A stretch of 18,575 bases of DNA. It comes from Ruminococcaceae bacterium UBA1036 (GTDB lineage Bacteria > Bacillota > Clostridia > Oscillospirales > Acutalibacteraceae). Shown one piece after another: positions 13,365 through 18,575 of this stretch (position 1 is its first letter; each line of letters opens with the position of its first letter). Position numbers and translations under genes: made by a program. The DNA is taken from contig DCEF01000014.1 of assembly GCA_002316805.1 (NCBI GenBank), positions 1 through 18,575 on the forward strand. The letters run 5' to 3'. The notes beneath the pieces were generated by a model. The model was not told the DNA's origin. It saw nothing but the letters and a program-made list of their open reading frames with translations, and did no database searches.

Positions 13365-13440
13365 TTACTGCAATCCTTAAAAATGGCTTGACTATTACCG
13401 TTATCGGTAATATACTTGTTTTATAAACGGAATGCAGTAA
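13365..13440. repeat. 12-bp inverted arms centred on operator O1
   Basis: TTACTGCAATCC (13365-13376) and GGAATGCAGTAA (13429-13440) are inverted copies matching at 11 of 12 positions. Each arm is exactly 17 bp from the operator dyad 13394-13411, so all three share one centre of symmetry (between 13402 and 13403). Confidence 0.75.
13388..13416 (+). promoter_or_regulatory. Early (lytic) promoter with operator O1 in its spacer
   Basis: TTGACT (13388-13393), a 17-bp spacer and TATACT (13411-13416) drive rightward transcription with a start near 13423, about 95 nt before the Cro-like gene. The spacer is filled by ATTACCGTTATCGGTAAT (13394-13411), a dyad with perfect 7-bp arms. A repressor bound there would exclude RNA polymerase. 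Confidence 0.85.
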
Positions 13441-13460
13441 TAAATTCTGACGACAAAAAG

Positions 13461-13489
13461 ATTATATTACCTATTTCCGTAATTGTCAA
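13461..13489 (-). promoter_or_regulatory. Repressor promoter with operator O2 in its spacer
   Basis: On the minus strand a perfect TTGACA (13489-13484), 17-bp spacer and perfect TATAAT (13466-13461) drive immR, with a start near 13454. The spacer holds an ATTACC...CGTAAT dyad (13466-13483), related to O1 in its outer bases but imperfect in its inner ones. The start faces, and overlaps by about 32 bp, the rightward transcript from 13423. Confidence 0.85.
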
Positions 13490-13517
13490 GACTAAATCTA
13501 TATAAAGGAGGCATTTT

Positions 13518-13742
13518 ATGGTTAAAAGACCGCTAACGCCGTTAGGGATGCAAATTAAAATATCTTTGCTTAACCTCAATGAAACACAGGAATGGCTTAT
13601 CAGTCAGGCCAAAGAAAAAACGGGAATGTATGTTGACAGCTCAAATCTGTACAAGCTCATGACTGGGCAGCTACATAGTAAGCGGCTGGAAAGCGCAGTT
13701 AGAGAAATTCTCAACATACGTGACGAAAAACAAGCCGTGTAG
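13518..13742 (+). CDS. Small Cro-like DNA-binding protein
   Basis: This 74-aa protein opens the rightward early operon. It reads as a compact HTH: GMQIKISLLNLNETQEWLI (about 10-28), a recognition segment around SSNLYKLMTGQLHSKR (41-56), and a short tail, matching the phage Cro/XRE small-protein pattern in which the host-type HTH starts with a VKxALLxxNxTQxxL helix. AAGGAGG lies 7 nt before the ATG. It probably competes for or modulates the operators between the facing promoters; an excisionase role is an alternative. Its first codons lie about 95 nt after the predicted early start. Confidence 0.8.
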   Translation: MVKRPLTPLGMQIKISLLNLNETQEWLISQAKEKTGMYVDSSNLYKLMTGQLHSKRLESAVREILNIRDEKQAV

Positions 13743-14047
13743 CTTATCCAGCAGAAGCAGAAAGAAGGTACATAATGAACAATTTACAGATTTTTAAAAA
13801 CCCGGAGTTCGGAGAGATTCGTACCTTTGCAGAGGACAATGGTTCGGTGACGTTCTGCGGAACCGATGCAGCAAGGGCACTCGGATACTCTGAACCTCAA
13901 AAAGCAATCCGCGACCATTGCAAAGAAGATGGGTGTACGTTTCGGACAGTCATCGACAGCATGGGCCAGAAGCAGTATTTCATCAACAAATTTCTTGTCA
14001 AAAAATCAGCGTAGGTAGGTGTTGAATGAGCTTATCCAGCAGAAGCA
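13741..14047 (+). repeat. 19-bp direct repeats flanking the BRO fragment
   Basis: AGCTTATCCAGCAGAAGCA occurs at 13741-13759 and again, identically, at 14029-14047, 288 bp apart. The truncated antirepressor ORF lies exactly between the copies, consistent with a past recombination or segment duplication. Confidence 0.95.
13775..14014 (+). pseudogene. Truncated BRO-N antirepressor
   Basis: These 79 codons match the beginning of the BRO-N domain: MNNLQIFKNPEFGEIRTF, then FCGTDAARALGYSEPQKAIRDH and a CTFRTVIDSMGQKQYF stretch. The frame then ends after an unrelated-looking INKFLVKKSA. Full BRO-N domains run about 100 residues and are usually followed by a second DNA-binding or ANT/KilAC domain, all absent here. 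A ribosome site (AGAAGG) precedes the ATG, so a short protein could still be made. The flanking 19-bp direct repeats suggest that the 3' part was lost by recombination. A complete antirepressor of another type follows at 14472. Confidence 0.72.
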
Positions 14048-14092
14048 AAAAACAGCCTAAATTATTACATACGGAAAGGCAGGTGAAAAAGT

Positions 14093-14248
14093 ATGGACAA
14101 AATGCAAAAAGAAAAAGTCGAATCTGCTTTGATTGATTTTATTATCAGAACAGCCCAGAACGACAAAGCGGCACCCGAAGCAGTTGCAGTGCTTCCGAAT
14201 GTCGTTTCATCATTGATTGAATTAGAAAGGTCTATTCACCTTTGCTAA
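14093..14248 (+). CDS. Small phage protein, 51 aa, unknown function
   Basis: This is a short acidic helical protein (MDKMQKEKVESALIDFIIRT..., ending in ELERSIHLC) with AGGTGA about 8 nt upstream of its ATG. It resembles short uncharacterised early proteins of Clostridia phages with a helix, an acidic PEAVAVLPN-type loop and a second helix. It overlaps the convergent minus-strand gene by 17 bp at their 3' ends. An alternative 36-codon frame beginning at 14026 is less convincing. Confidence 0.65.
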   Translation: MDKMQKEKVESALIDFIIRTAQNDKAAPEAVAVLPNVVSSLIELERSIHLC

Positions 14249-14402
14249 CTGCATCTAAAATCTTGCTAAAAGCATCGTTTACTTTATTTACGTTTTCTTC
14301 TGCAGCTTCATCTGTTGAAGGATTAAATAAGTGCAGATAGCCTTCATCGATGAGCTTTAGCAAAATCTCTTTAGAAATTTGTTTTTCTTCAATAGACGCC
14401 AT
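14232..14402 (-). CDS. Small protein, 56 aa, encoded against the early operon
   Basis: The minus strand encodes MASIEEKQISKEILLKLIDE... ending in NDAFSKILDAVSKGE, a two-helix acidic protein with natural codon use. Its ATG (14402) is preceded by AAGGGAGATGA at proper spacing, and a TTGAAA-N17-TAATAT promoter lies just upstream on the same strand. Its position is unusual: it is the only leftward gene within the rightward early region and it overlaps the 3' end of the gene at 14093. It would be transcribed independently of the early promoter, possibly in the lysogen. I do not recognise a functional family; antitoxin-like or anti-phage accessory roles would be guesses. Confidence 0.72.
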   Translation of the reverse strand: MASIEEKQISKEILLKLIDEGYLHLFNPSTDEAAEENVNKVNDAFSKILDAVSKGE

Positions 14403-14427
14403 TATGTATCATCTCCCTTCCACCACA

Positions 14428-14456
14428 ATATTACGCCGGTGGGCAGGAAATTTCAA
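14428..14456 (-). promoter_or_regulatory. Leftward promoter of the 56-aa gene
   Basis: On the minus strand TTGAAA (14456-14451), a 17-bp spacer and TAATAT (14433-14428) predict a start near 14421, about 19 nt before the ATG. The -35 ends next to the ribosome site of the rightward antirepressor gene, so the two signals are back to back. Confidence 0.65.
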
Positions 14457-14471
14457 GAAAGGAAGTTTTTC

Positions 14472-15311
14472 ATGGAAAATCATTTATCAGTCAAAACGGT
14501 TCCATTCATGGGCGACGAGCTCATGGCAGCCAAAGACGAAAAGTCCGGGAAAATCTATGCGGGCGTCAAATGGATTTGCGACGGCATCGGCCTCACTACA
14601 GGGCAAATGCAAAATGAGCGTAACCGCATTCACAAAGACATTGTTCTCACAAAAGGGGAACGAAATATCGTTCTCCCTACAAAAGGCGGCAATCAGTCCG
14701 TCCAGTGCATCGACAATGAATTCGTCCCGCTCTGGCTTGCCAAAATCAGCATCACACCGGCGATGAAAAAGGAACATCCGGAAGTTGCGGACAAGCTCGT
14801 CCAGTATCAGCTCAAAGCACAGAAGGTTCTTGCCGACGCGTTCCTGCGTCATAAGGCCCCTTCCGCAAAGTCGAAATACCGTGCTTTGCCGCCGGTCAAT
14901 CATTCCGTGGAAATTCTGCAAAAGGTATGGGCCGCCGCCGGTGTCGATAAGAAACGTTCCGCTGCTGCCGTGTCCGGAATCTACAAGCAAGTTTACGGCG
15001 ACCTTGGAATCGACATTCCCGGTGCTCCGGTCGAATGTGACAAGACCTACGACAAAGAGCAGATTGCAAAAGCACTCGGCGTGTATTCAAAATCCGGAAA
15101 ACCTCACTCTCAGGCTATTGCCGCTATCATTCGAACACTGAACATCCCCGCAAACCTGATTGAGCATTCCCCATTTGCAGCGAACGGCCATCCCGACGAC
15201 TACGACCGCTACAAGGCACCAGTACTTGATATGGTGCGCGACTGGATTACCACTCAGGGCAGGAAAAGCCCAATCGTGTTGGACAAGTCCTACAATGTTG
15301 TTTTTCAGTGA
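14472..15311 (+). CDS. Phage antirepressor, P22_AR_N type
   Basis: This 279-aa protein starts MENHLSVKTVPFMGDELMAA and carries the P22 antirepressor N-terminal domain over about residues 8-125 (GKIYAGVKWICDGIGLTTGQ, then IDNEFVPLWLAKIS and the VQYQLKAQKVLADAF helix). The C-terminal half is a separate domain with AVSGIYKQVYGDLGIDIP and a KALGVYSKSGKPHSQAIAAI segment that looks like a helical DNA- or protein-binding module. Proteins of this class bind and inactivate phage repressors to trigger the lytic switch. The start at 14472 is chosen for AAAGGAAG upstream; the longer frame from 14379 has no ribosome site and runs through the leftward gene's promoter. The downstream gene begins 9 nt after the stop. 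Confidence 0.88.
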   Translation: MENHLSVKTVPFMGDELMAAKDEKSGKIYAGVKWICDGIGLTTGQMQNERNRIHKDIVLTKGERNIVLPTKGGNQSVQCIDNEFVPLWLAKISITPAMKKEHPEVADKLVQYQLKAQKVLADAFLRHKAPSAKSKYRALPPVNHSVEILQKVWAAAGVDKKRSAAAVSGIYKQVYGDLGIDIPGAPVECDKTYDKEQIAKALGVYSKSGKPHSQAIAAIIRTLNIPANLIEHSPFAANGHPDDYDRYKAPVLDMVRDWITTQGRKSPIVLDKSYNVVFQ

Positions 15312-15320
15312 GGTGATCTC

Positions 15321-15527
15321 ATGTATACCCGAGCTTTTACTAATTGGGCACAGGTTCCCGTTGTGATGGATTTACAGACTGCCTGTATAATTCTTGGCCG
15401 CGGGTATGATGCACTAAAAAAAGATGCTCGCGAAGGGAAATTTCCCGCATTTAAAGATGGCGCGAAAAAATGGGCAGTGAAAAAAGACGACCTGCTGAAC
15501 TACATAGACCAGCAGAAATCCGCCTGA
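15321..15527 (+). CDS. Excisionase-like small HTH protein
   Basis: This 68-aa protein reads as a winged-helix of the excisionase/HTH_17 kind: VVMDLQTACIILGRGYDALKK (about 14-34) contains the helix-turn-helix, FPAFKDGAKKWAVKKDDLLNYI (about 41-62) the wing and final helix. AGGTGA precedes the ATG, and the gene follows the antirepressor by 9 nt, so it is in the same operon. It may be the directionality factor for the integrase or simply an early regulator. Confidence 0.75.
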   Translation: MYTRAFTNWAQVPVVMDLQTACIILGRGYDALKKDAREGKFPAFKDGAKKWAVKKDDLLNYIDQQKSA

Positions 15528-15549
15528 CCGGGCAGAAAGGAAAGAAAGC

Positions 15550-15759
15550 ATGAAAAAATACATACCAACGTGTCATTGCGGTGAACGTGATGGATTTACA
15601 ACGATATTACATAATCACGCTTTGGTGGGTATCACGACGAAGTTTTGCTCCAATGGTGTGTTTATCGGCAATCAAGCGCTAACATTGGAAAACAATTTTT
15701 GCCCTCAGTGCGGCGCGCCGAGAAAAATCATCGACGAGGAAGAAAGTGAACATTCGTGA
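15550..15759 (+). CDS. Small zinc-ribbon-like protein
   Basis: This 69-aa protein has CHC near its start (C8, C10), C33 in TKFCSNG, and a C-terminal FCPQCGAPRK knuckle (C51, C54). CPxCG with a distant second Cys/His pair is typical of zinc-ribbon proteins. GAAAGGAAAG precedes the ATG. Its TGA stop overlaps the GTG of the next frame as GTGA. Function unknown; nucleic-acid binding is the usual inference for such phage proteins. Confidence 0.75.
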   Translation: MKKYIPTCHCGERDGFTTILHNHALVGITTKFCSNGVFIGNQALTLENNFCPQCGAPRKIIDEEESEHS

Positions 15760-15881
15760 TTACATACCGCATCAACTGCCACGAAGCAGACGCCTATTTC
15801 TGGCAGTGCCGCGTAAACCGTGAAAAGCCAACCTGGGCCGGTTTGGTCGCTTATGTCAGGGCATGTCGCAATGTTGCGTGA
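15756..15881 (+). CDS. Small protein, 41 aa, translationally coupled
   Basis: GTG at 15756 overlaps the preceding stop by 4 nt (GTGA). The frame encodes VITYRINCHEADAYFWQCRVNREKPT... to TGA 15879-15881, a Cys- and aromatic-rich peptide with coding-like composition. The coupling overlap is the main support, since the upstream ribosome site is weak and distant. A competing short frame beginning GTG at 15747 looks less natural. Function unknown. Confidence 0.5.
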   Translation: MITYRINCHEADAYFWQCRVNREKPTWAGLVAYVRACRNVA

Positions 15882-16032
15882 CCCGTGCAAACAGTGTCCA
15901 AGTGAGCCGCACAAACAGATCTGTCGGCATAACTGCAAAACGTACAAGGCCGCCGTTCGGGAAGATACCCGTAAAGGATTGGCGGAAATCGGAATAGCAA
16001 CCCATTACCGACTCGTCAAGGCACAAAAATAG
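15871..16032 (+). CDS. Small Cys-rich protein, 53 aa
   Basis: From ATG 15871 the frame encodes MLRDPCKQCPSEPHKQICRHNC and then KTYKAAVREDTRKGL... to the stop at 16030-16032. Four cysteines and two histidines in the first 22 residues suggest a zinc knuckle. The start is uncertain: in-frame ATGs at 15820 and 15853 also exist, but AGGG 9 nt upstream favours 15871, which gives an 11-nt overlap with the previous gene, in line with the packed layout here. Function unknown. Confidence 0.6.
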   Translation: MLRDPCKQCPSEPHKQICRHNCKTYKAAVREDTRKGLAEIGIATHYRLVKAQK

Positions 16033-16080
16033 CCGCTCGTTACTGGCATCACAAAGCGGCGCAAAAAAATTATTCGATAC

Positions 16081-16095
16081 CGCTATTTTATAGCG
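16081..16095 (+). promoter_or_regulatory. Hairpin just before the ATPase ribosome site
   Basis: CGCTAT and ATAGCG pair perfectly around TTT, ending about 6 nt before the GGAG ribosome site of the gene at 16114. A looser CCGCT/AGCGG pairing spans 16032-16056. These could modulate processing or translation of the recombination genes; no T-tract follows, so it is not a terminator. Confidence 0.35.
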
Positions 16096-16113
16096 AGAAA
16101 TGGAGATTGTCAA

Positions 16114-17547
16114 ATGAAAACTTCTCTTATTAAAATTCGTTCGGCTTTCGGCGTGCGCGAGACGCAGCTATCCGACAAATCGGTTGAGTTGACCGGCCGA
16201 AAAGGTACTGGAAAATCATCCGTTCTGGACGCGATCCGGTACGCTCTAACAAACCGCTCCAACAGGGATTACATAGTCAAGCAGGGCGCGGACGAGGCGG
16301 AAATCATCATTGAAACCGACACCGGGTTGCATATTGATCGGAAACGGAAGGCATCCATGGACACGTCCCAGCTTGGCTTAAAGAAAAACGGCCTGAATGT
16401 GCCCCGCCCGCAGACATTCCTCGACGATATTATCACACCGCTGCAGCTCAACCCGGTCGAATTCATCCGGAAACCGATTGCTGAGCAGAACCGGATTATT
16501 CTGAACCTGATCGACTACAAATGGGACATGAAGACAATTCAGGACTGGTTCGGGGAAATCCCGCCGAAAGTCGATTACCACCAAAATATTCTGCAAGTCC
16601 TGAACGACATCCAGGCCGACAACGGCGTCTATTACCAGACCCGGCAGCAGATCAACTCCGAAAAGCTGTTTAAGAAAAAAGCCGCCGAGGATATTGCCAC
16701 GAGCATACCAGAGCATTACGACGCGGCAAAGTGGGAAGCATATGACACAGGTGCGAAGTACCGTGAGTTGGAAAAAATCCGTGCTGAAAACGGCAAAATC
16801 GAAAAGTGCAGGGCATACAAGGCGTCCTATGACGATAAGCTCCGCGGGATTCAGGCCGACCGTGACATTGCAATTTCGGACGCTAAGCGGGAAATTTCGA
16901 GTGAACGTGAAGGCCTTGAAAAGACCATTGAGCGCCTGAAAGCCGAGATTAAGGCCGCAGAGCAGCAGATCGGCGCGCTGGACGGCAAACAGGCCGACAA
17001 GGTTAAGATTGCCGAATCGGAGTATGACGCCGCCAAGGCCAAACTGGACAGCAATATCGGTGCTGCCAATGAATACGTTGACAAGGAAATCACCGATACG
17101 TCGGCATTACAGGCCGAAGTGAACACCGCCGAAGAAATGAAAAAGCACCTGAATGAATACCGCCGGATGGTGGACATGCAGCATGACGTCGAAAAGCTTC
17201 AGGCCGATTCCGACGAATTGACCCGTAAAATCGAGCTGGCGCGGACTTTGCCCGGTCAGGTCCTCGCCGAAGCGAAGATCCCGGTCGAAGGACTCACGGT
17301 TAAAAACGGCATTCCGCTCATAAATAATCTGCCGCTCTCGAACCTGTCCGACGGTGAAAAGCTCGACCTGTGCGTTGACGTGGCTATCTCGAATCCGAAG
17401 GGCCTGCAGATTATCCTGATTGACGGGGCAGAACGTTTGGATGATAAAAGCCGCGCGGCGCTGTACGCAAAGTGCAATGCTAAGGGGCTGCAATTTATAG
17501 CGACGAGAACCACTAATGACGATGAATTGAAGGTGACGGAACTGTGA
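16114..17547 (+). CDS. SMC/RecF-like AAA ATPase of phage recombination module
   Basis: This 477-aa protein has an SMC/Rad50-type split ATPase. Walker A GRKGTGKSS is at 28-36, a long charged helical region with coiled-coil character runs about 215-385 (KREISSEREGLEKTIERLKA), the ABC signature LSNLSDGEK is at 408-416, and Walker B LQIILIDGAERLD (D437, E440) is near the C-terminus. The arms are much shorter than in Rad50 or SbcC. Such ATPases pair with nucleases in DNA end processing; the nuclease gene follows with a GTGA overlap, so they are translationally coupled. The ATG follows GGAG at good spacing. A role with the nuclease and Sak4-like ATPase in phage recombination is inference from this neighbourhood. 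Confidence 0.9.
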   Translation: MKTSLIKIRSAFGVRETQLSDKSVELTGRKGTGKSSVLDAIRYALTNRSNRDYIVKQGADEAEIIIETDTGLHIDRKRKASMDTSQLGLKKNGLNVPRPQTFLDDIITPLQLNPVEFIRKPIAEQNRIILNLIDYKWDMKTIQDWFGEIPPKVDYHQNILQVLNDIQADNGVYYQTRQQINSEKLFKKKAAEDIATSIPEHYDAAKWEAYDTGAKYRELEKIRAENGKIEKCRAYKASYDDKLRGIQADRDIAISDAKREISSEREGLEKTIERLKAEIKAAEQQIGALDGKQADKVKIAESEYDAAKAKLDSNIGAANEYVDKEITDTSALQAEVNTAEEMKKHLNEYRRMVDMQHDVEKLQADSDELTRKIELARTLPGQVLAEAKIPVEGLTVKNGIPLINNLPLSNLSDGEKLDLCVDVAISNPKGLQIILIDGAERLDDKSRAALYAKCNAKGLQFIATRTTNDDELKVTEL

Positions 17548-18323
17548 TTTTAGCCGCCGAAAATTATTACTCCCGTGAGGCCAACGAAGCCTATATGTCC
17601 GTGTCCCAGTTCAAGAGCTTTGAGCGCTGTGAGGCCGCCGCTATGGCGGAACTCCGGGGCGAATACGTCCGGCCAAAAACAACAGCCTTGCTTGTCGGTT
17701 CCTATGTGGATTCCTATTTTGAGGGCACGCTTCCGGTGTTCAAGGCACAGAACCCGGAGATTTTCAAGCGTGACGGTTCCCTAAAAGCTGACTACATAAA
17801 AGCCGAAACAATTATCCAGCGCTGCGAATCCGACCCTCTTTTCATGGAGTACATGAGCGGGCAGAAGCAGGTTATCAAAACCGCCGAACTATTCGGGACC
17901 CCATGGAAAATCAAAATTGACAGTTATCTTCCCGGGGATAAAATCGTTGACCTGAAATGTATGCGGAGTATTGAACCGGTTATGGGTGTTTCGTTCGTTG
18001 AGCACTGGGAATATGACCTGCAAATGGCCGTTTATTCTGCTGTTGAGGGCAGCAGCCTTGAAACTTATCTCGCGGTTGCCACAAAAGAGGATGTGCCGAA
18101 TCTGGAACTGATTCACATACCAAAGTGGCGCCGGGATGAATGCCTTGAAAACGTGCAGAAACTGCTGCCGCATTTCCTCGACGTAAAGGCTGGTAAAGCA
18201 GAGCCGGAACGGTGTGGAGTGTGCGACTACTGCAAGGCGACGAAAAAGCTGTCCGGTCCAATCGACTATCAGGAGGCAGGATACAGCAAGAAAGAGCTGG
18301 ATGTTATGAAAGGAGTTTATTAA
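17544..18323 (+). CDS. PD-(D/E)XK nuclease, DUF3799-like, with candidate Fe-S cysteines
   Basis: This 259-aa RecB/RecE-like nuclease has catalytic D126 (KIKIDSYL) and D136-x-K138 (IVDLKC). The Q160-Y164 pair in YDLQMAVYS matches the QxxxY of RecB-family nucleases. MSVSQFKSFERCEAAA at 18-33 is the N-terminal helix of the family and contains C29; CGVCDYC supplies C224, C227 and C230. One N-terminal and three C-terminal cysteines recall the [4Fe-4S] staple of Cas4 and AddB nucleases, though the exact spacing differs. The GTG start overlaps the ATPase stop by 4 nt. It probably resects DNA ends to make single strands for the recombinase encoded next. Nuclease assignment is strong, the cluster is inferred. 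Confidence 0.9.
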   Translation: MILAAENYYSREANEAYMSVSQFKSFERCEAAAMAELRGEYVRPKTTALLVGSYVDSYFEGTLPVFKAQNPEIFKRDGSLKADYIKAETIIQRCESDPLFMEYMSGQKQVIKTAELFGTPWKIKIDSYLPGDKIVDLKCMRSIEPVMGVSFVEHWEYDLQMAVYSAVEGSSLETYLAVATKEDVPNLELIHIPKWRRDECLENVQKLLPHFLDVKAGKAEPERCGVCDYCKATKKLSGPIDYQEAGYSKKELDVMKGVY

Positions 18324-18324
18324 A

Positions 18325-18575
18325 ATGGCAAATGCTTTAGTATATTGCCCGTCCGGCGGCGGGAAAACGGTTAATGCAACCCGTGTGGCAATCGGCAAGC
18401 GGGGGAAAAATCTTCTCCTGTGCTCCGACAATTCCGCAGTCGTCCTGCGGAACTTTGACCGTCCGAATCTGGAAATTGTGAATCTGGCAAGCATTAAGCA
18501 GTTCCTGAGCACGTTTGATAATGCTGTCAGCACTGAAAGATATGACTGTATCATTGTGGACAACCTTTCCGACCT
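18325..18575 (+). CDS. Sak4/RecA-like P-loop ATPase, N-terminal part only
   Basis: The ATG at 18325 lies 1 nt after the nuclease stop, with AAAGGAG (18309-18315) inside the end of that gene. The frame is open to the window edge (83 codons). It has Walker A PSGGGKTV at about residues 9-16 and Walker B-like YDCIIVDNLSD at about 73-83, the short spacing seen in single-domain RecA-core proteins such as the phage Sak4 annealing/recombinase family. Position next to an exonuclease and SMC-like ATPase supports a recombination function. Other AAA_24-type phage P-loop proteins cannot be excluded because the C-terminus is missing. Confidence 0.82.
   Translation, partial: MANALVYCPSGGGKTVNATRVAIGKRGKNLLLCSDNSAVVLRNFDRPNLEIVNLASIKQFLSTFDNAVSTERYDCIIVDNLSD

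Larger units (their letters stand above)
9936..18575. mobile_element. Temperate-phage-like integrated element (left end; right end outside window)
   Basis: The element starts at the tRNA-Pro fragment and runs off the right edge. Gene order is typical of Firmicute prophages: integrase, accessory membrane genes, ImmA and ImmR leftward; then Cro-like, antirepressors, small early proteins and a recombination module rightward. Structural phage genes are not in view, so an integrative conjugative element with phage-like early genes is not formally excluded. The antirepressors together with the SMC-like ATPase, nuclease and Sak4-like set favour a phage. Confidence 0.88.

Noticed and set aside
14026..14136. 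36-codon rightward frame beginning inside the second 19-bp repeat
   Set aside because: Composition is very basic and low in complexity, and it overlaps the better-supported start at 14093 in another frame; the repeat explains its start.
14487..14990. Leftward 167-codon frame opposite the antirepressor
   Set aside because: It is an antisense shadow of the P22_AR_N antirepressor with no ribosome site or recognisable domain.
17889..18563. Leftward 224-codon frame opposite the nuclease and Sak4-like gene
   Set aside because: It runs across two well-supported rightward genes and has no features of its own.

Overview
The window looks like the chromosome of a low-to-moderate GC Clostridia-type Firmicute, probably Oscillospiraceae/Ruminococcaceae-like. 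The evidence is strong AGGAGG ribosome sites, sigma-A promoters close to consensus, a CCA-encoding tRNA gene, and protein families common in that group (TetR_C_8-type regulator, DUF2156 protein, TtcA-like PP-loop enzyme, YqfO/CutA-like protein). The genus cannot be fixed from the sequence alone.

Left part (1-9935), host chromosome: a truncated conserved cysteine-rich protein (-), tRNA-Gly(CCC) with its own promoter and terminator, a 700-bp stretch without a convincing gene, a radical SAM/SPASM protein, an IS3-like end remnant beside a frameshifted pseudogene, a TetR regulator, and a GT2-like protein lacking an evident DXD. Then a leftward set follows (YqfO/CutA-like, DUF2156, TtcA-like PP-loop ATPase, PAP2 phosphatase), and a small coiled-coil protein with a nearly perfect 42-bp tandem repeat. 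These are mostly single housekeeping or envelope genes with individual promoters and terminators, not one pathway.

Right part (9936-18575, continuing past the window), a temperate-phage-like element integrated in a tRNA-Pro gene. Only the 3' end of the tRNA remains at this junction, directly next to a tyrosine integrase. The leftward lysogeny module is ImmR-type repressor, ImmA metalloprotease, lipoprotein, four-TM protein, integrase. The rightward early module is a Cro-like protein, a broken BRO antirepressor, a P22_AR_N antirepressor, small HTH and cysteine-rich proteins, then a recombination set: SMC-like ATPase, PD-(D/E)XK nuclease with four candidate Fe-S cysteines, and the start of a Sak4/RecA-like P-loop ATPase.

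The most interesting structure is regulatory. Between the repressor and the Cro-like gene, two near-consensus promoters point at each other (TTGACT-N17-TATACT rightward, TTGACA-N17-TATAAT leftward). Each has an 18-bp operator-like dyad in its 17-bp spacer, and one dyad is flanked by 12-bp arms exactly symmetric about its centre. Within the lysogeny module, two intergenic gaps each hold a rightward promoter whose -10 overlaps a leftward -10 with the same 2-bp offset, followed about 75 nt later by a rightward intrinsic terminator. These are predicted to encode two small RNAs divergent from the integrase and lipoprotein genes. A further 56-aa gene runs against the early operon from its own promoter.
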